Positions 16,210 to 24,231 are shown, numbered from the stretch's first letter. The stretch: 50,107 nt of DNA from Nitrospirota bacterium (GCA_021784575.1 JAJYHX010000010.1:1-50107); one strand, 5' to 3'. Numbers and translations are program-made. The notes: generated by a model not told the origin, from the sequence alone.

Positions 16210-16983
16210 TCAGAATGACAGACCGCTTTTGTCCGGGGTCAATGTCTCTTCCCAGCTTTTTATCTTATCAAGGTATCCGTGGTCCGTCAGGTCGAGCGTG
16301 AGGGGCGTGACGGATATGTATCCGGCCCTGACGGCCTCGTGGTCGGCAAGCGGGTCGTCAATCCACCTGTCCGTATCCCCGCCTATCCAGAAGTATTTCT
16401 TCCCCCTGGGGTCTATGCGCGAAAGCACCGAGCCGCCGTACACGCGCCTGCCCTGGCGTGTGATACGCACTCCTTTTATCTCGTCTATGCCGGTGTTCGG
16501 CACATTTACGTTCAGGAGCGTATCCTTCTTCAGCCCGTCGCTTATCACCTGTCCCGCGAGCCTCGCCGCATAGTCCGCGCCCGTCCGGAAAAGGAAGTCC
16601 TCGCGCGCGACCATCGACACGGCAATTGCCGGTATGCCCATGATGGCGGCCTCAAGCGCGGCGGAGACCGTCCCGGAATATGTCACATCGTCGCCCATGT
16701 TCCCGCCCTTGTTGATGCCCGACACCACGAGGCCGGGCCTCTCCGGGAGAATCCCGTGGACGCCGACGTTTACGCAATCCGTCGGCGTACCGTTGACGGA
16801 ATATACGCGCTCCATCACTTCTTCGACAAGGAGCGGGCGATGCAACGTAAGCGAGTGCGACACCGCGCTTCGCTCCCTGTCCGGCGCGACAATCCACACG
16901 TCGCCAAGGTGTTTAAGGGCGTTGGCGAGAATCTTCAGCCCCGGCGAATATACGCCGTCGTCGTTGGTGGTTAATATAATCAT
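16210..16983 (-). CDS. surE: 5'/3'-nucleotidase SurE
   Basis: A 257-residue metal-dependent nucleotidase that removes phosphate from nucleoside monophosphates and, in some species, short polyphosphate. The metal site NDD is at residues 7-9 (LTTNDDGVYSPGL). The segments VVAPDRERS-type (here IVAPDRERSAVSHSLTL), VNGTPTDCV and LVVSGINKGGNMGDDVTYSGT are diagnostic. The start is ATG 16983, which shares one base with the upstream gene's TAA (TAATG); a longer frame extends upstream but only overlaps that gene. Confidence 0.96.
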   Translation of the reverse strand: MIILTTNDDGVYSPGLKILANALKHLGDVWIVAPDRERSAVSHSLTLHRPLLVEEVMERVYSVNGTPTDCVNVGVHGILPERPGLVVSGINKGGNMGDDVTYSGTVSAALEAAIMGIPAIAVSMVAREDFLFRTGADYAARLAGQVISDGLKKDTLLNVNVPNTGIDEIKGVRITRQGRRVYGGSVLSRIDPRGKKYFWIGGDTDRWIDDPLADHEAVRAGYISVTPLTLDLTDHGYLDKIKSWEETLTPDKSGLSF

Positions 16984-17690
16984 TACTCCCGTTTCCCGGC
17001 AAGGTCTTCCATCAGCTGCGTCTGGATCTCCTGAATTTCCAGGAGCCTCTGCCATTGGTTCATCAGGAGATGGTCTATCTTTTCGTGCAGGCTCCGGATC
17101 TCCAGTTCCGCCTTAAGGTTCACTTTATAATCGTGTTCCGCCCTGAGGCGGTCCTTGGCTTCCTGCCTGTTCTGGCTCATCATGATTACCGGCGCCTGTA
17201 TTGCCGCAAGGCAGGATAACACGAGGTTCAGAAAAATGTATGGATACGGGTCGAACGGCTTTGCGAAAAGAAAGGTGGTGTTTACAGCCACCCATAAGAC
17301 TATGACTGCCGCGAAAATGCCGATGAACCGCCAGCTTCCGCCGAAATCGGCAATACTGTCCGCAAGCCTTTCTCCACGGGTGGACTGCTGGTCATATTCG
17401 TCGTTGATGTTCTTTGTAAGAAGCTCCTGGTCCATGAAACTTTTAACGACCTGATCCTCCAGTTCGGTAAGCTCGCCTTTGTCCTGTTTTATGATTTCGG
17501 AGACGTATTGTTCCCTGAACGCGTTAAGGTCGGCGATGCATATATAACCGTCCGGCGACCAATCCGTATGCGAGGCTTTAATCAACCCGGCGAGAGAATC
17601 CCGGATCAGTCCCGCGGGCACCGCCTCGCCCGCTCTTTTCTCCTGTTTGCATATCTGGCATATTACTTTTCTGTTTAATCTCGCCGCCAT
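16983..17690 (-). CDS. DUF1003 membrane protein with N-terminal CXXC element
   Basis: A 235-residue protein. An N-terminal VICQICKQEKRAGEAVPAGL segment with CXXC resembles the small zinc-binding-like start seen in DUF1003 proteins. Two transmembrane spans follow (FIGIFAAVIVLWVAVNT and IFLNLVLSCLAAIQAPVIM), with the family signature FDPYPYIFLNL and ALQAPVIMMSQNRQ-like motif (here AIQAPVIMMSQNRQ). The C-terminal 65 residues are charged and probably coiled coil. The function is unknown. It is coupled to surE by a one-base overlap. Confidence 0.88.
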   Translation of the reverse strand: MAARLNRKVICQICKQEKRAGEAVPAGLIRDSLAGLIKASHTDWSPDGYICIADLNAFREQYVSEIIKQDKGELTELEDQVVKSFMDQELLTKNINDEYDQQSTRGERLADSIADFGGSWRFIGIFAAVIVLWVAVNTTFLFAKPFDPYPYIFLNLVLSCLAAIQAPVIMMSQNRQEAKDRLRAEHDYKVNLKAELEIRSLHEKIDHLLMNQWQRLLEIQEIQTQLMEDLAGKRE

Positions 17691-17784
17691 TTTATTCCCG
17701 TCCCTTTTTGATGGATTTAATGGCCGTAAAAAAACAGCCGCCTATTAACCGGCGGCCATTCCTTTGGGAGTTTTGTATGTAAAA

Positions 17785-17861
17785 TGGTCGGGGCGATGCG
17801 ATTCGAACGCACGACCCCTAGCCCCCCATGCTAGTGCGCTACCAGGCTGCGCCACGCCCCG
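17785..17861 (-). tRNA. tRNA-Pro (anticodon GGG)
   Basis: A 77-base cloverleaf: acceptor CGGGGCG/CGCCCCG, D arm GCGCAGCCTGGTAGCGC, anticodon stem CTAGC/GCTAG around ATGGGGG, T arm GTGCGTTCGAATCGCAT, encoded CCA. The C1-G72 acceptor pair is typical of tRNA-Pro. Confidence 0.95.
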
Positions 17862-17879
17862 ACTTAAACCATTATGAAT

Positions 17880-17925
17880 CCAAAAACCAGGATTCCCGAT
17901 TAACTCATTCGGGAATGACGGACAG
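17880..17925. repeat. Palindromic intergenic repeat (family A)
   Basis: CAAAAACCAGGATTCCCGATTAACTCATTCGGGAATGACGG, an inverted ATTCCCGA/TCGGGAAT pair matching the 16115-16193 copy. It lies between tRNA-Pro and merR. Confidence 0.6.
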
Positions 17926-17988
17926 AATCAGATTCTTCCCGGAGCCTGCCCTGGGCAAAGCCGAACGGGATCAGAATTACAGCCAACA

Positions 17989-18480
17989 TTACCTTACCAG
18001 CTCGATTATCTCTTTTATCTCCGCCTTGACCTTCGCCAGGGCGACGTGAATATCAGAACCTACGCCGGCCGGGAAAAACGGCAGGGACATCTGCGGAGAG
18101 TTGATTATTCCCGGAGAAAAATCCGGGGAGGGTTCGGCCACGGTTTCGGCAGCCGCAAACACTTCCGTTGTCTCCGCGCCGCCGGTGTCCGCCATCCCTT
18201 CTTTAATCCCGGCACCGATGGCCGCCCCGCCCCTCCAGCCCGATTTCGATATTAGTTTTCTGGCCCCGGCTATCGTGTAGCCTTCCTCGTAAAGCATTTT
18301 TTTTATCGAGAGGACTAGGTCCAAATCCTTCTGCCGGTAGACCCTTTGACCGCCCCTGGATTTTTTCGGGGAAAGCGCGGGGAATTCGTTTTCCCAGTAC
18401 CTGAGGATGTAGGGCTCGACCTGGGCAAGCCGGCTGACTTCGCCGATTTTATAGAAGAGCTTCCCTGGCTGACCGGCCAA
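17989..18480 (-). CDS. MerR-family transcriptional regulator
   Basis: A 163-residue protein with a MerR winged helix-turn-helix at residues about 8-75 (FYKIGEVSRLAQVEPYILRY, WENEF, GGQRVYRQKDLDLVLSIKKM, EGYTIAGARKLI). The C-terminal half is low in recognisable motifs, has no obvious metal-binding cysteines, and ends in a short predicted helix (VALAKVKAEIKEIIELV) that may be the dimer helix. This kind follows ihfA in many proteobacteria; its targets are unknown. The start is TTG at 18480, backed by GGAGG eight bases upstream and coupled to ihfA. Confidence 0.85.
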   Translation of the reverse strand: MAGQPGKLFYKIGEVSRLAQVEPYILRYWENEFPALSPKKSRGGQRVYRQKDLDLVLSIKKMLYEEGYTIAGARKLISKSGWRGGAAIGAGIKEGMADTGGAETTEVFAAAETVAEPSPDFSPGIINSPQMSLPFFPAGVGSDIHVALAKVKAEIKEIIELVR

Positions 18481-18506
18481 CTCAAGGCCTCCGAATCCAG
18501 CGCGCT

Positions 18507-18800
18507 TTAAGCCTTTTCTTCCTTGCCCTTATCGACAAAATCCTTGAAAATCATACTCGGCTTGAAGGTGACGACCTTGCGCGGCGTAATCTCGATGTTC
18601 TCGCCGGTCTTGGGGTTGCGCCCCTTTCGGGAACCTTTCCCACGGATGACAAAATTGCCGAAACCGGCAATCTTTACCGTCTCGCCACCCTTCAAGGTAT
18701 CCTTTATGGTGTCCAGGACCGTCTCAACTATGTCAGTTGCTTCCTTCTTGGAAAGGCCAACTTTTTCATAAACTTCCGAGACTATGTCCGCCTTGGTCAT
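18507..18800 (-). CDS. ihfA: Integration host factor alpha subunit
   Basis: A 97-residue HU/IHF-family DNA-bending protein. The family core is complete: ADIVSEVYEKVGLSKKEAT, VKIAGFGNF, and the beta-arm segment RKGRNPKTGENIEITPRKVV, which inserts a proline (NP) into the minor groove. The C-terminus VTFKPSMIFKDFVD is typical of IHF-alpha rather than HU. It often assists sigma-54 promoters, and rpoN is in this window. AGGAGG precedes the ATG at 18800. It is first in a unit with the MerR gene and has its own promoter. Confidence 0.9.
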   Translation of the reverse strand: MTKADIVSEVYEKVGLSKKEATDIVETVLDTIKDTLKGGETVKIAGFGNFVIRGKGSRKGRNPKTGENIEITPRKVVTFKPSMIFKDFVDKGKEEKA

Positions 18801-18835
18801 CTTAAGCCTCCTGAGTTGATTTGCTCCCGCTCCGC

Positions 18836-18944
18836 CAATAAAGCTTGCCTTGAGCCAGCCCGCCTCGACACTCGAAATTGAAGAAGACAGGCTTAGGTAT
18901 ATCGACTGTCAATAAAGCTTGCCTTGAACCCGCCCCCCTCGACA
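18836..18944. repeat. Two 35-bp direct repeats in the ihfA leader
   Basis: CAATAAAGCTTGCCTTGAG... at 18836-18870 and CAATAAAGCTTGCCTTGAA... at 18910-18944 are 35-base direct repeats with three mismatches, ending in CCTCGACA, separated by 39 bases (74-base period). They lie between the ihfA promoter and its start codon, so they are in the 5' untranslated region. Confidence 0.75.
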
Positions 18945-18949
18945 GGCAG

Positions 18950-18979
18950 AATATACATTAAGGAACCGGGCTATGTCAA
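18950..18979 (-). promoter_or_regulatory. Promoter of ihfA-merR
   Basis: On the minus strand TTGACA (18979-18974), 18 bases, then TATATT (18955-18950). It is just downstream of the EF-G-like gene and about 150 bases ahead of ihfA. Confidence 0.65.
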
Positions 18980-18998
18980 GGATTTTTATGGAAAAATA

Positions 18999-21092
18999 CT
19001 ACTCTCCCCTCGCCTCTCCCGCCTTTTTGCTCTCATCTATGACCTTCTGCGCCAGGTGTGAGGGCACCTCCTCGTAATGAGAAAACGACATCGCGTACAT
19101 CCCGCGCCCGGATGTGATGGAATTCAATGCCGGCGCGTAGTTAAGCATATCCGCCATCGGCACCTGCGCGGTTACTTTCTGGTTGGAGCCGGAAGACGCC
19201 ATGCCCTGCACCTTGCCCCTGCGAGAGTTAAGGTCGCCTATGACGTTTCCCATCGTGTCTTCCGGCACGACGACAGTTACGTCCATTATGGGTTCGAGGA
19301 GCGCCGGACGACACTCCAGGACGCCTTTTTTGAAACCCATCGAGCCTGCGATTTTGAAAGCCATTTCAGAGGAATCCACCTCGTGGTATGAGCCGTCGTA
19401 GAGCGTAACCCTAATGTCTACAACGGGATAGCCCGCAATTACCCCTTCGTGCATGGCCTCGACGATGCCCTTCTCCACGGCCGGAATATACTGTCTTGGT
19501 ATTGCCCCGCCCACGATTTTATCGACAAATTCAAACCCTCCGCCCCTGCCCAGAGGCTCGATTTCAATCCACGTATCGCCATATTGGCCGCGGCCTCCGG
19601 ACTGCTTCTTGTACTTGCCCTGGATTTTCGTCCTGCTCCTGATTGTCTCCTTGTAGGGTATCTTCGGGGTCTTCATGACAACTTCGGTGCCGAACTTGCG
19701 CTTCAACCTTTCGAGCGTAATTTCCAGGTGAAGCTGGCCCATCCCGGAGAGTATCATCTCCTTCGTCTGCTCGTCCCTCTGGAACCGAAGCGTCGGGTCT
19801 TCCTCAAGAAGCCTGTGCAGGCCGTTCGATATTTTGTCCTCTTCGCCCTTGTTCTTCGCTTCGATTGCGAAGGCCATCACAGGCTCCTGGTATTTTATCG
19901 GCTCGGCGGTGCAGGGATGCGCCTTCTCGCACAGGGTATCGCCGGTTACGGTATCCTTCAGCTTCGCCACGGCGGCAATCTCGCCCGCCTTTATGACCTG
20001 CGCCGGGACCTGTTTCTTGCCCATGAGGTAGAAGACCTGGCCGATTCGCTCTTCTTTCTCCCTGTTGGCGTTGAAGATGGTGGAGTCGGATTTCAACTGT
20101 CCGGATATTACCCTGAAGAGGCTGAGCTTCCCGGCGAACGGGTCGGCTATGGTCTTGAAGACCACCGCCGCAAGCGGGCCGTTTTTGTCCGTCTTCAGGA
20201 CAGCTTCCGCGCCCCTGGCGTCTTTAACCTTTATGGGCGCGGTACCGGCTTTCTCGACAGGGTTCGGCAGGGCCAACGTAACCATATCGAGGAGCTGGGG
20301 CACGCCGATTCCCTTAGGCGGCGCTCCGCAGAGCACGGGCGTTACCTTCCCCGAGATGCATCCTTTCCTGAGACCCGAGACAACCTCGTCCTGCGAAAGC
20401 TCGCCCGTTTCAAGGTATTTCTCGATAAGCGCGTCGTCGCTCTCGGCTATTTTTTCTATCATCTTCCCCCGGAACTCATCGGCCTTGTCCTTCATGTCCG
20501 CGGGGATTTCGGTCTCTTGGGTCTTGCCGCCCTCATCGGTTACGTAAGCCTTCATCTTCAGAAGATCGATTATTCCCTTAAAGCTGCCCTCGGAGCCTAT
20601 GGGTATCTGGACAGGCGTCGCCTCCCTGCAGAATCCCTTCTCGCATTCCTTGAGGACGGTCCCGATGTCCGCTCTATCCTTGTCCATCTTGGCGACGAAG
20701 ATAATGCGCGGAAGACCGAACTCGTTCAAATACTCCCATACCTTTTCCGTCTCGGCCTTTATGCCGGAGATGGGCGACATTATGATTACGGCGCCGTCTG
20801 CGGCGCGGACGCAGGCCTTCGCGTCTTCGAGGAAATTTATGTATCCGGGGGTATCTATTAATGTTATTTTGTTGCCGCCCCATTCGCAGAAGGCGGCGGC
20901 GGAGCTTATGGAGGACTTCCTGCTTATCTCTTCAGGCTCGAAGTCGGTAACGGTGTTGCCTTCCTCGACCCTGCCCATGCGGTCCGTGGCCCCGGCGGCA
21001 AACAGCATGGCCTCTGTAAGAGTCGTCTTGCCTGCGCCGCCGTGTGATACGATTACGACATTTCTCGTGTTCTCTATTGCGTAATCTTTCAT
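18999..21092 (-). CDS. Elongation factor G-like translational GTPase
   Basis: A 697-residue protein with the full five-domain EF-G layout: GTPase domain with P-loop SHGGAGKTTL, DTPGYINF and SRKSSI switch region, a domain II around residues 290-390, then domains III-V with PKIPYKETI, GGRGQYG and EEVPSHLAQKVI. It belongs to the EF-G-like branch (P-loop HGGAGK in place of HIDAGK of the main factor) rather than the str-operon EF-G. Notably the guanine-specificity motif NKXD reads AKMD (FVAKMDKDRAD). Roles suggested for such paralogues include ribosome recycling or translation under stress; none can be assigned here. GGGAGG precedes ATG 21092. Confidence 0.9.
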   Translation of the reverse strand: MKDYAIENTRNVVIVSHGGAGKTTLTEAMLFAAGATDRMGRVEEGNTVTDFEPEEISRKSSISSAAAFCEWGGNKITLIDTPGYINFLEDAKACVRAADGAVIIMSPISGIKAETEKVWEYLNEFGLPRIIFVAKMDKDRADIGTVLKECEKGFCREATPVQIPIGSEGSFKGIIDLLKMKAYVTDEGGKTQETEIPADMKDKADEFRGKMIEKIAESDDALIEKYLETGELSQDEVVSGLRKGCISGKVTPVLCGAPPKGIGVPQLLDMVTLALPNPVEKAGTAPIKVKDARGAEAVLKTDKNGPLAAVVFKTIADPFAGKLSLFRVISGQLKSDSTIFNANREKEERIGQVFYLMGKKQVPAQVIKAGEIAAVAKLKDTVTGDTLCEKAHPCTAEPIKYQEPVMAFAIEAKNKGEEDKISNGLHRLLEEDPTLRFQRDEQTKEMILSGMGQLHLEITLERLKRKFGTEVVMKTPKIPYKETIRSRTKIQGKYKKQSGGRGQYGDTWIEIEPLGRGGGFEFVDKIVGGAIPRQYIPAVEKGIVEAMHEGVIAGYPVVDIRVTLYDGSYHEVDSSEMAFKIAGSMGFKKGVLECRPALLEPIMDVTVVVPEDTMGNVIGDLNSRRGKVQGMASSGSNQKVTAQVPMADMLNYAPALNSITSGRGMYAMSFSHYEEVPSHLAQKVIDESKKAGEARGE

Positions 21093-21119
21093 GTGGCCTC
21101 CCGGGTAAACGATTTTATG

Positions 21120-21232
21120 TCATTCCCGCCCCGGCTTTAAACATACCGGGGTAAACTCCAACAGGAACCCAGTGACTTCTATGTTTAAACGAAAATTCGC
21201 TGGGCCCCCGTTTTCACGGGGGTGACAGTCTT
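21120..21232. repeat. Palindromic intergenic repeat (family A)
   Basis: CATTCCCGCCCCGGC..., an internal GTTTAAAC-containing stretch with CCCAGTGACTTCTATGTTTAAAC, then GGGCCCCCGTTTTCACGGGGGTGACAG. It shares CCAGTGACTT and the CCCCCGTTTTCACGGGGG hairpin with 4827-4897, in inverted layout. Confidence 0.6.
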
Positions 21233-21238
21233 TTTCCG

Positions 21239-21670
21239 TCATCCCTCCATTATTTTTACAATTACAGGTTTTATCGTCGTGGCGCGTTTTACTTTTTTGT
21301 CGTAGAGCCTCACCAGCACAGCCGAGAAGACGAGAAACACCACGCCGCCAATCGCCTGCCAGTAGTCAAGCGAGATCGCTCCGGTAATCCCCGGCCCGTA
21401 TTTCCCGCCGAGATACGCCCCAAGGAAGAGAAATATCACGGGGAGCATGTAGGTTAGAAATGTAGCCTTAAGGAACATCCCGGACTCTATTTCCACAAGG
21501 ACATGCTGCCCAGGCTTCGCCCCTGCGGAGTTTTCCGCCTCCATTATCCTGTCTCCGGATGCGATCTTGCACGTCCCAGCCGCGCCGCAGGACTCGCACC
21601 CGCCCGAACGGGACATCATCACCTTCGCGGTATCGCCGGAGGTTTCCATTACTACGCCGGGTTCTTGCAT
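21239..21670 (-). CDS. rseC: RseC/SoxR-reducing-system family protein
   Basis: A 143-residue inner-membrane protein. The N-terminal soluble part holds the family cysteines in GGCESCGAAGTC (Cys25, Cys28, Cys34). Two transmembrane spans follow (ATFLTYMLPVIFLFLGAYLG and YWQAIGGVVFLVFSAVLV), and the C-terminus is basic. RseC proteins modulate RseB/sigma-E signalling or, next to Rnf, help reduce SoxR. There are no rnf or rse genes nearby, so the role here is open. It lies four bases after the toxin gene and upstream of the EF-G-like gene. Confidence 0.82.
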   Translation of the reverse strand: MQEPGVVMETSGDTAKVMMSRSGGCESCGAAGTCKIASGDRIMEAENSAGAKPGQHVLVEIESGMFLKATFLTYMLPVIFLFLGAYLGGKYGPGITGAISLDYWQAIGGVVFLVFSAVLVRLYDKKVKRATTIKPVIVKIMEG

Positions 21671-21673
21671 CGA

Positions 21674-21973
21674 TTAGCTTTTTCTTCTTTTAGCCGATTT
21701 ATAAATATTTTCTCTACTGCCGATAATTGTTATGACAATTGTATTGCCGTCTATATAACAAACTATCCTGTATTCCGGTCTCCGCCCGAAAGAGTAGCTC
21801 CGTTCTCCCTTCAGGCATCCCACGAGAGGCTTTGCACGACCAAAAGGGTCTTCCTTTATAAGCGGAAGGTGCTCAAATAATATCTCTCTGGCAACGGCTT
21901 TGGGCAGATTTTTGAGATCCCGTTGCGCGGCGGACGAAACTTCAAGTGTATATCTGCCGCTAACTTTTCCCAT
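21674..21973 (-). CDS. RelE/ParE-family toxin
   Basis: A 99-residue protein with the RelE/ParE fold pattern: YTLEVSSAAQRDLKNLPKAV at the N-terminus, DPFGRAKPLVG, and the conserved core YSFGRRPEYRIVCYIDGNTI followed by VITIIGSRENIYK. Members cleave ribosome-bound mRNA or inhibit gyrase; the RR-YRI arrangement and C-terminal basic tail fit the RelE side slightly better. It overlaps the antitoxin gene by 14 bases, as usual for such pairs. Confidence 0.82.
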   Translation of the reverse strand: MGKVSGRYTLEVSSAAQRDLKNLPKAVAREILFEHLPLIKEDPFGRAKPLVGCLKGERSYSFGRRPEYRIVCYIDGNTIVITIIGSRENIYKSAKRRKS

Positions 21974-22190
21974 AGCTTTTTTGAAGTTCTTCCAACGTTG
22001 GGAATTTTACGCCTCTCGTTTTTTCCCTGACAGCCTGGGCTGTGCGTTTATTGGCGTAGTCGATAAACCACCCCTCTTCTCTGAGCTTGAGAAACTCGGC
22101 ATATTCCAGCAATTCCCGCGCGTCCTTGGCCGAAAGACGAGCTACGTTGCTTATCAGTCTTTCTTCTATTTTCTTCTTTGCCATCGGCAT
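21960..22190 (-). CDS. Antitoxin partner of the RelE/ParE toxin
   Basis: A 76-residue, helical, charged protein (SAKDARELLEYAEFLKLREEG, then DYANKRTAQAVREKTRG) ending in PTLEELQKSYGKS. The length, charge and position directly before a RelE/ParE gene make it the likely antitoxin. No ribbon-helix-helix or Phd/YefM motif is obvious, so the DNA-binding type is unassigned. GGAGG lies eight bases ahead of ATG 22190; a second ATG two codons later is possible. It starts 24 bases after cimA. Confidence 0.7.
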   Translation of the reverse strand: MPMAKKKIEERLISNVARLSAKDARELLEYAEFLKLREEGWFIDYANKRTAQAVREKTRGVKFPTLEELQKSYGKS

Positions 22191-22213
22191 TGTCTATACC
22201 TCCAAATCTAAAT

Positions 22214-23779
22214 CTACGCCTCTTCTTTAAGCAGCCGATACTCCACGCTGTCCACCAGGGCCTCCCAGGAGGCCTCGATGACATTTTCGGAGACGCCGAC
22301 GGTGCCCCATTTGCCGGTCTCGTCGCCGGACTCGATAAGGACGCGCACCTTCGCCGTCGTACCCTCGCCCGCGCTTAAAACGCGGACTTTATAGTCCAGT
22401 AACCGGACGCCGGAAAGCTCCGGGAAATGCTTCAGAACCGCCTTCCGGAGGGCGTTGTCGAGCGCGTTCACCGGGCCGTTCCCCATCGCGGCGGTATATT
22501 CGAACTTGTCCTCGTCCACCCACACGCGGATGGTCGCTTCGGACACCGTCTCGCGCTTGGCCTCATACCACTCCACAATCACCCTGTAGCCCTCGAGCTC
22601 GAAGAATTTCTTGTGCCGCCCCGTGGCCTTTTTGATAAGCAGCTCGAAAGACGCCTCCGCTCCCTCGTACTGGTAGCCCTGGCTCTCCATGTCCTTTAGC
22701 GTGCGGAGGATGTCCTTGACCTCCGGCGTGTTGTGCGTGAGGTCTATGCCATATTCGGACGCCTTCCGGATGATGTTGCTCTTGCCTGCAAGGTCGGAGA
22801 CGAGTATCCTCTGGACGTTGCCCACCGCCTCCGGCCTTGTGTGCTCGTAGGTCTCGCGCGCCTTCAGGACGGCGTTCACGTGCATCCCGGCCTTGTGCGC
22901 GAAGGCGGAATCCCCGACATACGGCTGGTGCTTATACGGCCTGAGATTGGCTATCTCCGCGACAAAACGGGAAATTTCCCTGAGCTTGCCGAGCCTGTCC
23001 CGGGGTATCCCTTCCAGGCTCATCTTCAGCTGAATTGCGGGGATAATCGAGCATAAATTGGCGTTCCCGCACCGCTCCCCGTAGCCGTTTATCGTCCCCT
23101 GCACCTGCTCCACGCCAAGATTCAAGGCCGCAAGCGAATTGGCCACGGCAAGCTCGGAGTCGTTGTGGCAGTGTATGCCGAGCGGGGCGGAAACCTGCGC
23201 CTTGACCTCGTTTATTATTCTCTCTATCTCCCATGTCAGCGTGCCGCCGTTTGTATCGCAAAGGACCAGGCAGTCGGCCCCGGCGTCATGTGCGGCCTTA
23301 AGGGTCTTTACGGCATATGCCGGGTTGGATTTATAGCCGTCGAAGAAATGCTCCGCATCATAAAAAACCTCGGCGACGTTGGCCTTAAGGAACGATACCG
23401 AGTCGTGGATCATCTCTAAGTTTTCGTCCAGAGAGACCTTGAGCGCCTCCCGGACATGCAGGTTCCAGCTTTTCCCGAATATCGTAACCACGGGCGTGCC
23501 GGCCTTAACGAGCAAGAGGAGGTTTTTGTCTTCATCCGCCCGGATCCCGGCGCGCCGGGTGCTCCCAAACGCGGCGGTTTTGGCCACGGCGAGCCCATAT
23601 CCTTTTATTTTATCAAAATATGCCGAGTCCCTTGGATTGGAACCGGGCCAGCCGCCCTCGATATAATGGACGCCAAGTTCGTCGAGCCTGAGGGTCACGC
23701 CGACCATATCTTCAATAGAGAAGGCCACGTCTTCCGACTGCGCCCCGTCTCTCAGGGTAGTATCGTATATCTTTACCAT
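22214..23779 (-). CDS. cimA: (R)-citramalate synthase
   Basis: A 521-residue enzyme that condenses pyruvate and acetyl-CoA to citramalate, the threonine-independent entry to isoleucine. The catalytic barrel starts with [12 protein letters not shown] and contains [22 protein letters not shown] and [16 protein letters not shown] with the metal-binding histidines, plus [12 protein letters not shown]. The C-terminal third is the LeuA-type regulatory dimer domain. The [10 protein letters not shown] and CDTNGGT forms fit the CimA branch rather than LeuA or homocitrate synthase. The start is ATG 23779 with GAGG seven bases ahead; an upstream in-frame start at 23824 would fall between the promoter and this site. 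Confidence 0.92.
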   Translation of the reverse strand: MVKIYDTTLRDGAQSEDVAFSIEDMVGVTLRLDELGVHYIEGGWPGSNPRDSAYFDKIKGYGLAVAKTAAFGSTRRAGIRADEDKNLLLLVKAGTPVVTIFGKSWNLHVREALKVSLDENLEMIHDSVSFLKANVAEVFYDAEHFFDGYKSNPAYAVKTLKAAHDAGADCLVLCDTNGGTLTWEIERIINEVKAQVSAPLGIHCHNDSELAVANSLAALNLGVEQVQGTINGYGERCGNANLCSIIPAIQLKMSLEGIPRDRLGKLREISRFVAEIANLRPYKHQPYVGDSAFAHKAGMHVNAVLKARETYEHTRPEAVGNVQRILVSDLAGKSNIIRKASEYGIDLTHNTPEVKDILRTLKDMESQGYQYEGAEASFELLIKKATGRHKKFFELEGYRVIVEWYEAKRETVSEATIRVWVDEDKFEYTAAMGNGPVNALDNALRKAVLKHFPELSGVRLLDYKVRVLSAGEGTTAKVRVLIESGDETGKWGTVGVSENVIEASWEALVDSVEYRLLKEEA

Positions 23780-23814
23780 ACAAAGACCTCGAAAATTAGG
23801 ATAACAGGTTAGTA

Positions 23815-23843
23815 AATATAACATTAACCCATTAGAAATTCAA
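23815..23843 (-). promoter_or_regulatory. Promoter of cimA
   Basis: On the minus strand TTGAAT (23843-23838), 17 bases, then TATATT (23820-23815), about 36 bases upstream of the cimA start codon. It lies downstream of the structured RNA, so cimA does not need that RNA's promoter. Confidence 0.55.
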
Positions 23844-23884
23844 TTTTTTTTTGGGATTTCGTGGATTGGATGCTCTTATTGAGG

Positions 23885-24020
23885 AAATCCGTTCTCGCAG
23901 CCTCCGGGCCTGCTTCGGCCATGCCGGGGGAAGGCAAAACTGAGGCCGCAGGGGAGGGGAATCACCTGCTTTAAGTGGCCCGGAAGCTGCGTCTCCCGAA
24001 ATTCGGGAGCCAACGGATTT
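23885..24020 (-). ncRNA. Structured RNA of unrecognised class (or leader element of cimA)
   Basis: On the minus strand a perfect 9-bp outer helix AAATCCGTT (24020-24012) with AACGGATTT (23893-23885) closes a 136-base unit. Inside are a 7-bp hairpin CTCCCGA-ATT-TCGGGAG and a 15-bp helix CGCAGCTTCCGGGCC with GGCCCGGAGGCTGCG (one G-U), whose interior contains two further short stems (GCAGG/CCTGC and GGCC/GGCC). No open frame explains it. A promoter ends about 12 bases before the outer helix. I compared it by eye with 6S, SRP, tmRNA, T-box and common riboswitch cores and found no match. No T-rich terminator follows directly, so it may instead be a cimA leader. Confidence 0.55.
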
Positions 24021-24032
24021 ATTATACTCCCA

Positions 24033-24060
24033 ATAATACAATAAATTTTATTTTTGTCAA
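24033..24060 (-). promoter_or_regulatory. Promoter of the structured RNA
   Basis: On the minus strand TTGACA (24060-24055), 16 bases, then TATTAT (24038-24033). The spacer is AT-only (AAAATAAAATTTATTG). Transcription would start about 24026, just ahead of the outer helix at 24020. Confidence 0.6.
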
Positions 24061-24124
24061 GAGGAAAATAGTAGAGCCCGAAATCAGCCGCCGGATTGTT
24101 TAAGCGATGCGCCTGGACAGAGGC

Positions 24125-24213
24125 TGGTGCCGAAGGCCGGAATCGAACCGGCACGGCCCTTACGGGCCAGCGGATTTTAAGTCCGCTGCGTCTACCTATT
24201 CCGCCACTCCGGC
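24125..24213 (-). tRNA. tRNA-Leu (anticodon TAA)
   Basis: An 89-base class II tRNA: acceptor GCCGGAG/CTTCGGC, anticodon stem GCGGA/TCCGC around CTTAAAA, long variable arm TGGCCCGTAAGGGCCGT, T arm GCCGGTTCGATTCCGGC, encoded CCA. Confidence 0.95.
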
Positions 24214-24231
24214 AAGGAGGATAAAAGATTT

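Noticed and set aside
18836-18944. Possible CRISPR from two 35-base repeats with a 39-base spacer
   Set aside because: Only two copies, imperfect, no cas genes, located in a gene leader; better seen as direct repeats.
19449-20861. 470-codon antisense frame opposite the EF-G-like gene
   Set aside because: A shadow frame; no recognisable domain and no ribosome site.
23885-24020. 6S RNA, SRP RNA, tmRNA or T-box identity for the structured element
   Set aside because: The 6S-type central bubble, the SRP GGAAG core, tRNA-like ends and the T-box AGGGTGGNACCGCG signature are not seen; kept as unassigned.
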